A stretch of 64,000 bases of DNA from an uncultured Clostridia bacterium (GCA_937915925.1 CALGGM010000007.1:1-64000); one strand, 5' to 3'. Positions 46,601 through 54,608 are shown, counted from the first letter of the stretch. Program-made: numbers and translations. Notes: generated from the letters alone by a model not told the origin.

Positions 46601-49600
46601 TCAAAGAACAAGCTACTGCAAAACGACGGAACGCCATACGATGAATTGTATTCCGGTACACCTTTTGCCGGTTTCACGATCTTCGACCCTGCATATGCAG
46701 ATGATGGCTTGTCCAACTTTGCAACGAGCAGCCGCAGAATAGCGCAGTCTTACACGTGGGCAGGCGAGAAAGCAGGAGAATACGATCCGCAAAACGCGGA
46801 CAGGCATCGCAACCAGACCGGAGCAAAGGGCGAATACTTGCAGGTAAACGAATACGGTCAATACAGAAGGCATGACGATTCGCAACTGCTGAATATGCTG
46901 AACCAGCAAAGCGGGTATGCGTTCGATGTGGTCAATATGCAGGAAGCTGATTTGGAGCTTCGCAGCATCAAAAAAGGACCCGTAAAGGCAGACGCAGCCG
47001 AAGGTATGAACATTGCGAAACTGATCTACTACGCGGCTTCCCATGTTGCAACAAATCATACTGCAGCTGATTTCGAGGAGCTTCAAGATGCATACGGAGC
47101 GCTGAAAATTATGAACGAGCGTCTTGCTCCGGCTGCGCGAACAGAGCTTGAACGAGTACGCGGTCGTATCTCGGATGCAGACTATAAGGTTGGAGCAGAA
47201 ACCCCGGAGAACACTCCCTTGCTCGCTGTCACAAGTTACCTCCGCGCATTGCAGACAGGCGTTGAGGACACGCTGATAAACAGCGGCATCTACGATACGT
47301 TGCAATCGGCTGACGAACACATGAGCCGGTATTGGGACATGGAGACGGGCGAGCTGCTGCAGGCGAATGTGCCGGAAGATTTGTTCGTCGGTTTTGACAG
47401 CAAATACAAAGGCAAGGCGCAGCTGTATGATCGCTGGGAAACGGAAACACGGCTGCCGACGTATAGCGGCGGTGAAAATGGTGTTTATAAACTGAAACTG
47501 TATGCGGAGCATCCTCTTTCTATCGACGTACAGGATCAGAATTGGGATAGCATTGACGTCAACTCTTTCCCGGCAGATGTGCGAGAGAAACTCGCTCAGC
47601 TGTATGGATATAAGCTGTCGTACATCACGAGAGAGGTATCACGCGCTGCGTATGAAGCCGGGTATGACGCCGTTGTGTTCCGCGGTTTGCACGACACAGG
47701 ATCGTTTGACATGGATGAAGCGTCCGACGTTATCATTACATTCAAGCCGTACCAAAGCAAATCGGTCTATAACGAGAACCCGACGACCAACCCGGATATT
47801 ATGTTCAGCACCGGAATGACTATCGACGACTATATCAACCGATATGGGCAGAAGGAGCAAAACATCTTCGGGCAGCAGAACAATATCCGCACACCGAACA
47901 ACGTGGACAACGACGCTGGGCATGTGTTCCGCGTGTCCGATTCCGCACAGACGCTCAAAGAGGTTGCACATATCCGGCAATCTGCCCGCGACGTGATCGA
48001 CGAGGGCATCCTGCAGCAGGCGGACGGTCTCATTGAGCGTCACGGTCTCGTGTATGAAACGATCACGCTTGACCGTATGCGTGAGCTGGGGACGCGGTAT
48101 ATCGCAGAACACGGCGGTCTCACGCAGTCGATGCGCGATCTTACGCGAGATATGCCGAGAGCGTCACAAGGGCAGCTTGTCGAGTATATGTCGGCGGCAA
48201 ATCAAGTGTTCACGGAGATCGGTGCGGAGGGTACGTTTGACCCGCGAGAGTATTACGAGTTCGTTGCGTCGTATGTCGAGATGCGTTCCACATGGGGGCG
48301 CGTCGGACGCGCAATGCAGCTTGTCAACGATTCTCCTCTCGGTCGCGTTGCCTATTGGCAGCGCGTCATTACGAGGATCAATGAGAAGAACAACGAGGCG
48401 GTGCGCCGCGGCTTGAACCCGCTGTTTTATCGCAATGGCGCTCCGGTGATAGACGTGCCGCAATCCTTCTTCGACGTGCTTGCACAGGCGCGGACACAGG
48501 AGGAGATCGATGCCGCGGAGCTTGCGATCACGCGGTACATTGGGCAGAACTCCCCGCTTACCGTGTCGGACGCGCTGCGGAATTGGCGGTATTTCTCGAT
48601 GCTGGCAAACCCTGTCACCCACGCCCGGAATATGCTCGGCAACGTGACGATGCTTGGCGGCAGAACCGTAAAGGACACCATAGCAGCCGGCATGGAAAAC
48701 GTAGCCGTGCGCATGGGGCTGATGGACGCGGACGAGCGTACCCACGCGGTCGTTCTCTCGCAGGACGCGGATACACGCGCATACGTCCGGCAGCTTTGGG
48801 ACGAGAACGCGGACGCTGTGCAATCTGGCGGACGCGACGGCTTTAAGCAGCAGCTCTCTGATGCTGTCCGAAAGTCGCCGATCCGTGCGCTGGACGCAGC
48901 TATGCGGTTCAATGGCAACGCGCTCGAAACGGAGGACAGACTGTTCCTCTATTCGACGTTCACCGCTGCCGCGTCGCAGTACATCAAGGCGCAGAACCTT
49001 GACGTCAACCACATCACGCGAGAACAGCAGGGCGCAATCGTAAACTACGCAACGCAGCAGGCGCAGGAAGCAACATACCGCGACGCTTCAAAGCTGGCTG
49101 ACGCTTTGAACCAATTTGCAAAAAGCGGATGGGTTCAGCAGCTTATCGTGGATGCGGTTATGCCGTTCAAAAAGACCCCGATTAACATCGCGAAAAGAGG
49201 TCTGGAGTATTCGCCTGCCGGTTTCGCAAAAGGGCTGTACCACATTGCGCAGAACGCCGTCGCCCAGCACAGAGGCGAACAGCCGCACGTCCGCGCGTCC
49301 GTGATTGTGGACGAGCTTGCAAAGGGCGTCACCGGATCAATGCTGTCATTGATCGGCTTCTTCCTCGCAAAAGCAGGCATCCTCAAAGTATCTGCAGGCG
49401 ACGGAGACAAAGACAGCGCGTTCGAGCGTGACGTTGGACATCAAGACTATTCGCTGGAGATCGGCGGTGTGTCCATCAAGATCGAATCGCTGGCACCGTT
49501 GACGTTCCCGCTGTTCATGGGTGCGCAGCTGCAGCGTCTGACGAGTGAAGAACACGACGGGCTTTCAATGTCCGACCTCACCGACGCGGCTATGACACTC

Positions 49601-50287
49601 GCCGATCCGCTTATGGATATGTCGTTCATGTCGTCGCTGAACAGCGTCCTTGAAACGTATGACAACAACAAGCTGTCCGGTGTAGCCGTCAACGCAATGC
49701 AGGCATACCTCGGACAGTACCTTCCGACGCTCGGAAGCAAGCTCAATCAGACGATCAATCCGACGCGGCGTACAGCCAAAGCGTCGCAGGCGTCGCCCCT
49801 CGGTACAACGTGGGATTATTGGCTGCGCTCGATGGCGGCAAAAATCCCCGGCGTCAACCAAGCGGTTCTCGAACCGTATGTCAAAACGACCGGGGAGTAC
49901 GACAAAAAGACGTCGTTCGGCGACTATGCTCTTGCGTTCATCAACAACTTTGTGTCTCCGGTGAATGTGCAGATCATGGACACATCCTCCGTAAATACGG
50001 AGCTTGCCCGCATCGTCAGCGTCACCGGCGCTACGGACTTTGTGCCGCAGAATCCGAAAAAGTATCTGACGATTGGCGGCGAACGGTACAACATGACGGC
50101 GAAGGAATACACGCAGTATTCCAAAGAACACAACGAAACCGTGTATGCCGTGCTGTCGCAGGTCATTCAATCGGATGCGTATGCACGGGCGACAGACGAC
50201 CAGCGAGCAGAAATGCTCAAAAAGGCGTACGACCGTGCGCATAAGACGATCATGGACAAGTACAAGGCGATCTTCGCCCAAAAATGA
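40658..50287 (+). CDS. Giant polyvalent protein (3209 residues), probable ejected multi-enzyme
   Basis: N-terminal ~800 residues are helical and repetitive. Around 824-1010 are hydrophobic/amphipathic helices that could cross the host membrane. A coiled coil spans ~1200-1480. A zincin-like domain has HEIIH (1552-1556) with a downstream Glu-rich helix. A MuF_C-like domain spans ~1745-1930. An ADP-ribosyltransferase (ART-PolyVal-like) region spans ~1981-2385, with YSGTP (1998-2002), FATSSRRIAQSY and a closing FKPYQSKSVYNENP. The C-terminal ~575 residues resemble a large polyvalent-protein-associated (LPD38-like) domain. The motif S-x-GM-x-x-D-[ED]-Y marks domain edges (Gly1732, 1970, 2386). Family knowledge suggests such proteins enter the cell with the DNA and modify or protect it. 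Confidence 0.85.
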   Translation: MPIMLNKTATQSSVAQPQTNAGTQGNTQQTQQPSPTYTFNGQTYTTREAADEARNKYIADRKMKVMSVFADAASVGFDEDQFKALIQSGSGLSQMSDAERSYISSRYQATNPYDRKAYTDSAVDQYLASVGLPSSKELNNYRKAYYEYASGGGVAEKYSNLDDDTFRYIQKHWKDGMQTGIDGKLYTSNGKEVEYKDTLLDEQLQSFGLPPSSMMNDYFLDYRQDKQIDAEIDDFYAAVYEKSNKGMSSEEAYRTTLADPKYLHLSEYVSEAVAYPNEADYTDDDVLSDTCGQTDSAKYDAAWGKALTADAKRDAMEHRISYKDYEGYAAKRMQLARDEARTAKYKEFQENGRKWMTTPATTDDEKKQRSTEMTQFLAVYGNGTTLSDMGTYFSLLDAGVPYETIGEGYAAVAAWNEKHNTSDTYADVKLLSQGYSMDDGDYAANREIVKQTKLYSGHQLYEEHKDFDVALYDAQAYHSGKGRHSWKVSPEGAIYAAVNGYKHAEPDFSESVDLYSLYAFANTEDSNGKRMSDYMTETEKGVFNYLFSKNIGRSMEYLNGLYGMIEDRQYAAREGSFAMRLAMDGVNVSEGEVASYVYDSLVYQQGQALEEIPEGRSDAWHLEAWCKYAGYSDEKLQEIADTWDEQVDKSPSGMPYPSIYGMGFTPAASSSETTMRALYSVIGASNKDNPARWVLDTRKKLREEANVTASLFEYTEDEGEAATAEHDYLARIEKSTPPSSSYVPNAETLPFGDYLQWSIDGGREDESLKPLIAQMTPTQRNQYNWLYKNKGRETAQAYFNVIRPYLDEAAENKVVSETKAFAKDHPVLVSLASIPGTIASGIEGLLGTALNLSSGTELTRTDAATWSANSIMREGVAEDMSPAGAFFYQTGMSMADSAVAMLFSAGGGDVGTIMLGASAYTSTLHAAVDRGLDSKSAYMTALVAGVAEYATEKVGLETLMEGIKGLGKSAGKTVTREFLFNIAKQMLYEGSEEVASDVINFVYDNIFNGDMSEFAQNVDHLIDAGYTKEEAQRIAWKNQIVSTSLSFAGGALSGGVMSGVGGGAKLAFHGLSNYAFGNGTAQQSTPAPVRKHTDTYTAGRSVVDRMFGKSVGDNVQLALENRESESDAQRIDAISNALLNLDNSSYLYGYTHDADGNLTLSDDERVALASVLAMAYDDANADNLDAAFIHAMSQMQTDQQRAANTNYDGIKTAQEIRNINEQIAKTQESINTIETEQQVKLSDAQSTYSAAASEVHAITKKIAAVTSAKEKKSLQASLKVAQDKRDNIKARLKTIETTDAANTQARIKAAKEEIARQRSLLDRHYASASAFLNEYAPTSFSGATAARAASNARASDVGAKIDAIVSSDMSESEKESALAPLREQLASAVGNVRSIENRLNNADPAALSNAMNAMKSGTVSDFIRSQQENAQNASNSAQNAETENTSNTEQNGEDAASNGVKQSDAKQNTEKKTEHVIGARVQQQFNRIARKFGCEITWGDDNTVIGDSGLTLKGRNGAYNRSEPNKIYLNTRMFTKNALSSEQAVAREFFTHEIIHYVANTKTFRSIMARAASYYNTTYKDKGGTDYLVNAIIADEQMRGNTGFGRAQALEEMTAQFAQEVLFAKTNGDRRALVWLARSDRGIVSNFLTTVEYLIKRGNVRRSKDGGAMKAMLLDTEYELIQALRERQYLDARGKTSAFERRSTRASVNAEAFDGAEAGSEAEPSVASSRQGMDADEYLKGLRRDYGYRIRKDVSFDQQIDEWNREQNNGVKFYLGNLVRPYNEVGADYAQVFLDSHKLLKVQNEHPEMTDDVIKQIPKLLKSPVLLLESKTVPGRIMALGDVYSDGLPVFAIIEPNAKAKGESVHAALLVNAYTKQSYSSDKMAHTQDIINKSRILWVNPKEERIRAWKNTTRLLLPSSAKPGFNARLSQSEQSVNPQNLGAETETLSDVRAIFTGKGEGHGDVRNSRGMTTDEYMTLDFSKNKLLQNDGTPYDELYSGTPFAGFTIFDPAYADDGLSNFATSSRRIAQSYTWAGEKAGEYDPQNADRHRNQTGAKGEYLQVNEYGQYRRHDDSQLLNMLNQQSGYAFDVVNMQEADLELRSIKKGPVKADAAEGMNIAKLIYYAASHVATNHTAADFEELQDAYGALKIMNERLAPAARTELERVRGRISDADYKVGAETPENTPLLAVTSYLRALQTGVEDTLINSGIYDTLQSADEHMSRYWDMETGELLQANVPEDLFVGFDSKYKGKAQLYDRWETETRLPTYSGGENGVYKLKLYAEHPLSIDVQDQNWDSIDVNSFPADVREKLAQLYGYKLSYITREVSRAAYEAGYDAVVFRGLHDTGSFDMDEASDVIITFKPYQSKSVYNENPTTNPDIMFSTGMTIDDYINRYGQKEQNIFGQQNNIRTPNNVDNDAGHVFRVSDSAQTLKEVAHIRQSARDVIDEGILQQADGLIERHGLVYETITLDRMRELGTRYIAEHGGLTQSMRDLTRDMPRASQGQLVEYMSAANQVFTEIGAEGTFDPREYYEFVASYVEMRSTWGRVGRAMQLVNDSPLGRVAYWQRVITRINEKNNEAVRRGLNPLFYRNGAPVIDVPQSFFDVLAQARTQEEIDAAELAITRYIGQNSPLTVSDALRNWRYFSMLANPVTHARNMLGNVTMLGGRTVKDTIAAGMENVAVRMGLMDADERTHAVVLSQDADTRAYVRQLWDENADAVQSGGRDGFKQQLSDAVRKSPIRALDAAMRFNGNALETEDRLFLYSTFTAAASQYIKAQNLDVNHITREQQGAIVNYATQQAQEATYRDASKLADALNQFAKSGWVQQLIVDAVMPFKKTPINIAKRGLEYSPAGFAKGLYHIAQNAVAQHRGEQPHVRASVIVDELAKGVTGSMLSLIGFFLAKAGILKVSAGDGDKDSAFERDVGHQDYSLEIGGVSIKIESLAPLTFPLFMGAQLQRLTSEEHDGLSMSDLTDAAMTLADPLMDMSFMSSLNSVLETYDNNKLSGVAVNAMQAYLGQYLPTLGSKLNQTINPTRRTAKASQASPLGTTWDYWLRSMAAKIPGVNQAVLEPYVKTTGEYDKKTSFGDYALAFINNFVSPVNVQIMDTSSVNTELARIVSVTGATDFVPQNPKKYLTIGGERYNMTAKEYTQYSKEHNETVYAVLSQVIQSDAYARATDDQRAEMLKKAYDRAHKTIMDKYKAIFAQK

Positions 50288-50288
50288 A

Positions 50289-50321
50289 AATAAGGGGTTG
50301 GCATAAAGCTGACCCCTTATT
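50289..50321. terminator. Bidirectional terminator where late and early blocks converge
   Basis: AATAAGGGGT / ACCCCTTATT, 10-bp perfect stem followed by CTTTTTT. It overlaps the stop codon of the leftward gene at 50317. Confidence 0.88.
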
Positions 50322-50787
50322 CTTTTTTCTCGAATAGCCCGCGCTCGGCTGCATGGAATATCACGATATTGACGATTGTAGTAATCCTGCCGTACAGCGC
50401 CCGGATGGAAAGGAAGCATTCTTCGGCGATCTTTGCGGCGGTGTCGCTGTTTTCCTTGCGCTTGTGCTTCTGCCCGTCAAGCCCGTATATATGTGTGCAG
50501 ATGTATGTGTAGCCGCGCTCCGCGCCTGCGTCCATCTGCGCGAGTTCGCGCATGGCTGCGTCTATCGCGTCGATCCATTTGCGCTTTTGTTCCAGCGCCC
50601 TCGACGGATCGGCGAGCGCGATCCCGGATCGAGCAGTAGGATCGGATATTTCAGATCCTCTTATGCCCGTTTCATTCTGCGGCGACGTTCCGAACACCGA
50701 TTGCTCGTACTGCTGTACGTCGCGCACATACTGCGCATATCGGTACAGGTGACGCCGCGTTACCTGTTCACGTTCCCTCTGTGTCAT
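50317..50787 (-). CDS. ArpU/RinA-like late regulator candidate
   Basis: 156 residues from ATG 50787 (GGAGGCGGCA). Helical, with a C-terminal stretch (KIAEECFLSIRALYGRITTI) that could be a sigma-region-4-like HTH. Phages of Gram-positive hosts usually carry an ArpU/RinA-type late activator at the end of the early operon, exactly here. Family assignment is by size, position and layout. Confidence 0.5.
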   Translation of the reverse strand: MTQREREQVTRRHLYRYAQYVRDVQQYEQSVFGTSPQNETGIRGSEISDPTARSGIALADPSRALEQKRKWIDAIDAAMRELAQMDAGAERGYTYICTHIYGLDGQKHKRKENSDTAAKIAEECFLSIRALYGRITTIVNIVIFHAAERGLFEKKE

Positions 50788-51193
50788 TGCCGCCTCCGAA
50801 AATATCACTATACTTAACACCGTGGGAGTACATATGCGCAAGTATGCTTTGGTTAACGACCATGTTCACGTTCAGCCCTTTTCTGCGAATAAAGTCTATT
50901 ACATGGCTGTCGATCCTCACCCTCGGATTGTCATCGCTCTTGCGCTTCCGTTTTGGAAACTGCTCCGGGTACATCATGCGCAGCTGCGCCTTCGTATAGA
51001 GATCGGACGGCATACATCCCATGTACCGGGCGCAGCGCTCCAGCTGTTCGTATCGCGGAAAGTGCGCAAGCCCCCGCGCAATGTAGCAGATCAGCGCTGT
51101 CGATTCGCCGGACAGCCCGGCAAGCTCCCGCATGGATACGCCGTGCAGCTGCATTTGAAACTGAAACGGGGTTAAAGGTTTACTGTTCTCCAT
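50768..51193 (-). CDS. HTH protein, XRE-like
   Basis: 141 residues from ATG 51193 (AAGGAGG). A helix-turn-helix at about 10-60 (VSMRELAGLSGESTALICYIARGL) and a second helical region (RIDSHVIDFIRRKGLNV). Probably a phage DNA-binding regulator; as the only XRE-like protein in the element it is the nearest thing to a repressor seen. Confidence 0.6.
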   Translation of the reverse strand: MENSKPLTPFQFQMQLHGVSMRELAGLSGESTALICYIARGLAHFPRYEQLERCARYMGCMPSDLYTKAQLRMMYPEQFPKRKRKSDDNPRVRIDSHVIDFIRRKGLNVNMVVNQSILAHMYSHGVKYSDIFGGGNDTEGT

Positions 51194-51455
51194 CTTCTTC
51201 CTCCTTCTCAAGATTGTACAGCTGCACCAGCGCGGACATTGATAGCCCGCTTACCCTAATAGCCAGCTTCAACATATCGCTGCAATACTCCCAATTCTTA
51301 TTTGCCTCTTCGATCATATCTGCAGCAGCGCAAATAAGGTCTCTCTTGCATTCTTCGGTATTACATAAGCCAACGTATATATACCCACATTCAGAACAGT
51401 CACCGCCGTTCGCGCAATTTCTTAACTGTTTTAACAGTTCATTCAGTTCGTCCAT
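51180..51455 (-). CDS. Small Cys-containing phage protein
   Basis: 91 residues. Four Cys in CANGGDCSECGYIYVGLC suggest a metal site; the rest is helical. ATG 51455 preferred because the GTG at 51464 lies too near the AAAGGA. Overlaps both neighbours. Function unknown. Confidence 0.55.
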   Translation of the reverse strand: MDELNELLKQLRNCANGGDCSECGYIYVGLCNTEECKRDLICAAADMIEEANKNWEYCSDMLKLAIRVSGLSMSALVQLYNLEKEEEDGEQ

Positions 51456-51729
51456 CGTCAGCACAGTCCTTTCTCAATAATTCGGGGTGGTTCTCTCTGA
51501 CATACAATTCCGTTGACATAAGGATTGCCTTCACATTGCTTGTCTTAACAATACGGCTATGCGAATACGCGATGCCTCTCAATGTTCCGTACGCAAACGG
51601 CACATCGTGATCGAGGTAATACGATCCACCCTCGTCTTGATAAGCGTTCCGCTGTTCTCCGTTTTCGTACCATAATGGTTCAATTGACCCATCCTCCAAC
51701 AGCGCATATGCGTGAGTAAGGTTTATCAT
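51439..51729 (-). CDS. Small phage protein, unknown
   Basis: 96 residues, beta-rich start (YALLEDGSIEPLWYENGEQR) then helices. GGAGGAG upstream. No family recognised; overlaps neighbours by 4 and 17 bases. Confidence 0.55.
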   Translation of the reverse strand: MINLTHAYALLEDGSIEPLWYENGEQRNAYQDEGGSYYLDHDVPFAYGTLRGIAYSHSRIVKTSNVKAILMSTELYVRENHPELLRKDCADDGRTE

Positions 51730-51971
51730 CGGCTATTTCTCCTCCAGTCTGTGTCTTTTAGAAATGCCTCCACAGCTCCTTCATCGCATTGCCATATAAT
51801 CACATTTTCAGCCCAATCTGCAAGAAATGCAGCAAGCTGTTCTAAATCCATGTCTTTGATTTTGTCAAAATTTGTAGGTTCGACATCTCTCGTCATACGG
51901 CACGGCTTTCCGTCATAATTCAAACAACAAGCGCTATAAGCCGAGCATCTATTGCATAGTGACCTACTCAT
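51726..51971 (-). CDS. Small Cys-rich phage protein
   Basis: 81 residues. Cys cluster CNRCSAYSACC near the N-terminus and a helical domain with VIIWQCDEGAVEAFL. Likely binds a metal; function unknown. Confidence 0.55.
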   Translation of the reverse strand: MSRSLCNRCSAYSACCLNYDGKPCRMTRDVEPTNFDKIKDMDLEQLAAFLADWAENVIIWQCDEGAVEAFLKDTDWRRNSR

Positions 51972-52351
51972 TCCGCATTGTCCTTTCGTTTGCCATCAGC
52001 GCAAAACCAATCGTCCGGCGTGTTTACGCAGGTAGAGTGCCATTTGCATTCACTACACCGCACCAGTTCGCCGTTGTCGGCGTCGTTTTCCGATCCGCAT
52101 TCCGGGCACCAGCGCAATTTTCTTTTTCCCGAGCTATTCACAACGAAGTGTGGAAGGATATAGCAATTCATACATGACGAACAAACAAGGTATCCTTCTG
52201 CGCCCGACAGCGTTGCCTTAATCCATTTGCCTCTCCTCACGGGAGCGACGTCCTCCGGCTGGATTGCTTCAATGGCGGCGACAGCCGCCTGTCCTTCGTT
52301 ATGCAGCACAGCGTGTTGCGCGGCTGCTTTGTCGATATATTCTTTTGGCAT
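51968..52351 (-). CDS. Double zinc-ribbon phage protein
   Basis: 127 residues. First pair of CxxC motifs CSSC and CPEC (a rubredoxin-like knuckle), then CSEC and further Cys in the C-terminal 25 residues. AGGAGG upstream. Common in early operons of clostridial phages without a known role. Confidence 0.6.
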   Translation of the reverse strand: MPKEYIDKAAAQHAVLHNEGQAAVAAIEAIQPEDVAPVRRGKWIKATLSGAEGYLVCSSCMNCYILPHFVVNSSGKRKLRWCPECGSENDADNGELVRCSECKWHSTCVNTPDDWFCADGKRKDNAE

Positions 52352-52610
52352 ACTTACATAACCTCCTTTCGATCAAGGGAAGAATTACCCCCCAAAAAAT
52401 CACCTTAAAGCAGGACTTGTGATACACCGTATATCCCAACCTGCCAACCGAATAGATAAAGTCGTCCGCATCAACCTCGCGGTCTGTCAGCGGCTTGTGA
52501 CAGTACGAACATATAAGCGTGTCGCTCTCGTATCCGGTGATCCTCTTAATCTTGCGCCGCCTTGCCTTTTGTTCGGTCGATAGCGTCGGCGCTGCTGCGG
52601 TTCTCTTCAT
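52299..52610 (-). CDS. Small zinc-finger phage protein
   Basis: 103 residues from ATG 52610 (GGAAGGAG). CSYCHKPL with a later H..C in VYHKSCF makes a treble-clef-like zinc site; the C-terminus is hydrophobic then basic. Overlaps the next gene by 53 bases. Confidence 0.6.
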   Translation of the reverse strand: MKRTAAAPTLSTEQKARRRKIKRITGYESDTLICSYCHKPLTDREVDADDFIYSVGRLGYTVYHKSCFKVIFWGVILPLIERRLCKYAKRIYRQSSRATRCAA

Positions 52611-52911
52611 TGCTTTGCTCCTTCCTTTTCTGCGCTTCTGCCGCGTCCTCGCGGAACCGGTACGGGATGGGGAACACGGTGATAAGTGTTTCCTTCGCAA
52701 AGACGTACACCATGCCGTTGTACAGCCGGATATTATTGCATGTTCTGTTGCGGAAATACAGGGCAGCCATAAAGCGGCTGATGTCTCCGCGCACGTCCCT
52801 CTGCGATACGCCATCCCGCAGCGCCCGGTTCGCGTTTTTGTTCGTGTCCGTCTTATGGACACCGAGACGCTGCTTGAACCTTTTACGGGCGTGTCTCGTG
52901 ATCCTCGCCAT
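52546..52911 (-). CDS. Basic phage protein, unknown
   Basis: 121 residues. Starts MARITRHARKRFKQRLG, a basic helix that resembles small toxin- or nuclease-like phage proteins; beta-rich centre (NNIRLYNGMVYVFAKETLITV). Function unknown. Confidence 0.55.
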   Translation of the reverse strand: MARITRHARKRFKQRLGVHKTDTNKNANRALRDGVSQRDVRGDISRFMAALYFRNRTCNNIRLYNGMVYVFAKETLITVFPIPYRFREDAAEAQKRKEQSNEENRSSADAIDRTKGKAAQD

Positions 52912-53389
52912 ACGCCCGTTCCTCCTTCTGCTTATCCAGCCACGTCACGCCTACCGCGAACGCCTGCCATGCGTCAGCTGCGAAGCCGTAGAAAAAGTCC
53001 GGCTCCTTCTTCGTGCCTTTGCCGTTCGGCGTCCGGGCAAAGCGGTCAATCAGCGCTTGCCGAATGTTGGCGTCTTTCGCCTTCGCGCTCCCGCAAAGGT
53101 TGATTTTCTCCTCGCCGCGCATGATGATGTTCGTCGGTATGTCGCGCCATGCAGCCGCTTGATGAAATCGCCCGATCCACACGCAGGTGTCGAAGACGGT
53201 TTTACCTGCTGGCATTCCTTTCCCGTAGTGACCGATCATTTCGATCACAAGGACGTCGTATGCGGATCGCTGCAGTTTATTGAGCAGCTCGTCGTTCGGC
53301 AGCTTGCCATGCAGATACAGCTTGCAATCGTCGCGCATCAACACATAGCCGCTTTCGACGTTTCCCGGATCAATCGCAAAGACTATCAT
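52883..53389 (-). CDS. RuvC-like Holliday junction resolvase
   Basis: 168 residues from ATG 53389 (GAGGAG). RNase H fold with catalytic acids Asp7 in FAIDPGN, Glu50 in VLVIEM and a C-terminal acid at Asp139. Phage RuvC-like enzymes clear branched DNA before packaging. Overlaps both neighbours. Confidence 0.85.
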   Translation of the reverse strand: MIVFAIDPGNVESGYVLMRDDCKLYLHGKLPNDELLNKLQRSAYDVLVIEMIGHYGKGMPAGKTVFDTCVWIGRFHQAAAWRDIPTNIIMRGEEKINLCGSAKAKDANIRQALIDRFARTPNGKGTKKEPDFFYGFAADAWQAFAVGVTWLDKQKEERAYGEDHETRP

Positions 53390-53549
53390 CGTCGCTCTCC
53401 TCGCCGGGGCGATACCATCCGCAAAGGTCGCCGTCCTCAAACACCAGCCGGATTTGGTCGATCTCTACGTATTCGTGCTGCGGTTCCATCTTGAACCTGT
53501 CCGACGCCTTTGCTGCTTCGACCAACTCTCCGATCTTTGGTTTAAGCAT
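53370..53549 (-). CDS. Small acidic phage protein, 59 residues
   Basis: Starts at ATG 53549 with GGGGAAC upstream; ends 20 bases inside the RuvC-like gene. Sequence starts MLKPKIGELVEAAKASDRFK and contains QIRLVFEDGDLCGWYRPG. It fills the only gap in a tightly packed operon. Confidence 0.6.
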   Translation of the reverse strand: MLKPKIGELVEAAKASDRFKMEPQHEYVEIDQIRLVFEDGDLCGWYRPGEESDDDSLCD

Positions 53550-53880
53550 CTTTGTTGTTCCCCTCTGCGTTAATTTGTCTGTATCGCTCGATCAAATCCT
53601 GCCATTTCTGCACGAGATCGTCCGGCATTCGATAGTCGATTAACTCCATGATGAACCTCGTGAAATCATCGTTTACAGGCATATTGCCCTCATAATTCCA
53701 GTCGTATAGACGCTCCCGCTTCTCCAACTCCTTCGCTCTCGCGGCTATGACGTCGCGGTTCGTTTCGTCCAGCCGCTTTCTGATCTTCTCAACGGCTCGG
53801 ACGTCATTATTGGCGGATAACAGCTTATCCATCCATTCGTTTACATTGATGGCTTGCACTTGATTTGCACGGTTGAACAT
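53542..53880 (-). CDS. Helical phage protein, unknown
   Basis: 112 residues, almost all charged helix (KIRKRLDETNRDVIAARAKEL). GTGGAGG upstream. No family recognised; likely part of the replication operon. Confidence 0.55.
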   Translation of the reverse strand: MFNRANQVQAINVNEWMDKLLSANNDVRAVEKIRKRLDETNRDVIAARAKELEKRERLYDWNYEGNMPVNDDFTRFIMELIDYRMPDDLVQKWQDLIERYRQINAEGNNKDA

Positions 53881-53883
53881 TGC

Positions 53884-54078
53884 TTATACCTCCACTTTCT
53901 GAAATTGTTTCAAAACGCACGACGCACACAGCTGCGAACCGTCCACATCGTACAGTTCATCGGCGTAATCGCCGCATTCGTCACATATCAGTTCGATCTC
54001 GTCCTCCTTCGGGCACGCGCCGCGAATGCAGCCGATCTCACGAGGACACCCGACACAGCCGTCAACGTGCCTTATCAC
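53884..54078 (-). CDS. Small zinc-finger protein, 64 residues
   Basis: GTG start at 54078 overlapping the preceding stop. Eight Cys: CVGCPREIGCIRGAC then CDEC and CASC. Metal-binding; function unknown. Confidence 0.6.
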   Translation of the reverse strand: MIRHVDGCVGCPREIGCIRGACPKEDEIELICDECGDYADELYDVDGSQLCASCVLKQFQKVEV

Positions 54079-54608
54079 GCCTCCGCACCTCCTTCAAGCA
54101 GGTTCACATTTACCGCAGCTTCCAGCGCCTGCCGAATGCTCTGCGGTATCATCTTTCGTTCGACGTCTTTGCGTATCTCGATGTCGTACTGCCGGAGGAA
54201 CCGCGCCCGCGCTACGGATACGCTCGTTCCATCCTCGCTTATTGCCCACTCATGCAGAACGGAGGACGACCCGACGAGACGTCTGCATACGTCCGGCAGC
54301 TCCTCGAACCGTTCAGCGCTGTGGTAAGCGCTGTCTTTCAGCGCATACAGCACACGCGCCCACGCCTGTTCTGCGGTCTCGCCGATCTCTGCCTTGACGC
54401 AGAACCTTCTGATCTCCGCAATCGTCGGCGGGAAATTGTTTGTCGCTGCATGGGCGCCGACTGCTTTCTCGGCAAGGTTGTAGTCAATGTCCTGCAGCAT
54501 TTCATGCCACACATCGCGCATTGCCTCGTCCGCCGCCGCGAAATGCCTGTCGGTCACATACAGGTTTGTGATTACGCCGAACAGCTTTAGTACCTCTCGC
54601 TTCGTCAT
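54075..54608 (-). CDS. Replicative helicase loader/inhibitor (G39P-like)
   Basis: 177 residues. The N-terminal 70 residues (MTKREVLKLFGVITNLY ... NNFPPTIAEIRRF) match the loader/inhibitor pattern of SPP1 G39P and related phage proteins that load the host or phage DnaB-type helicase. It follows the replisome organiser gene (ATGA overlap), as expected. No phage helicase is present, so it may recruit the host helicase. Confidence 0.78.
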   Translation of the reverse strand: MTKREVLKLFGVITNLYVTDRHFAAADEAMRDVWHEMLQDIDYNLAEKAVGAHAATNNFPPTIAEIRRFCVKAEIGETAEQAWARVLYALKDSAYHSAERFEELPDVCRRLVGSSSVLHEWAISEDGTSVSVARARFLRQYDIEIRKDVERKMIPQSIRQALEAAVNVNLLEGGAEA

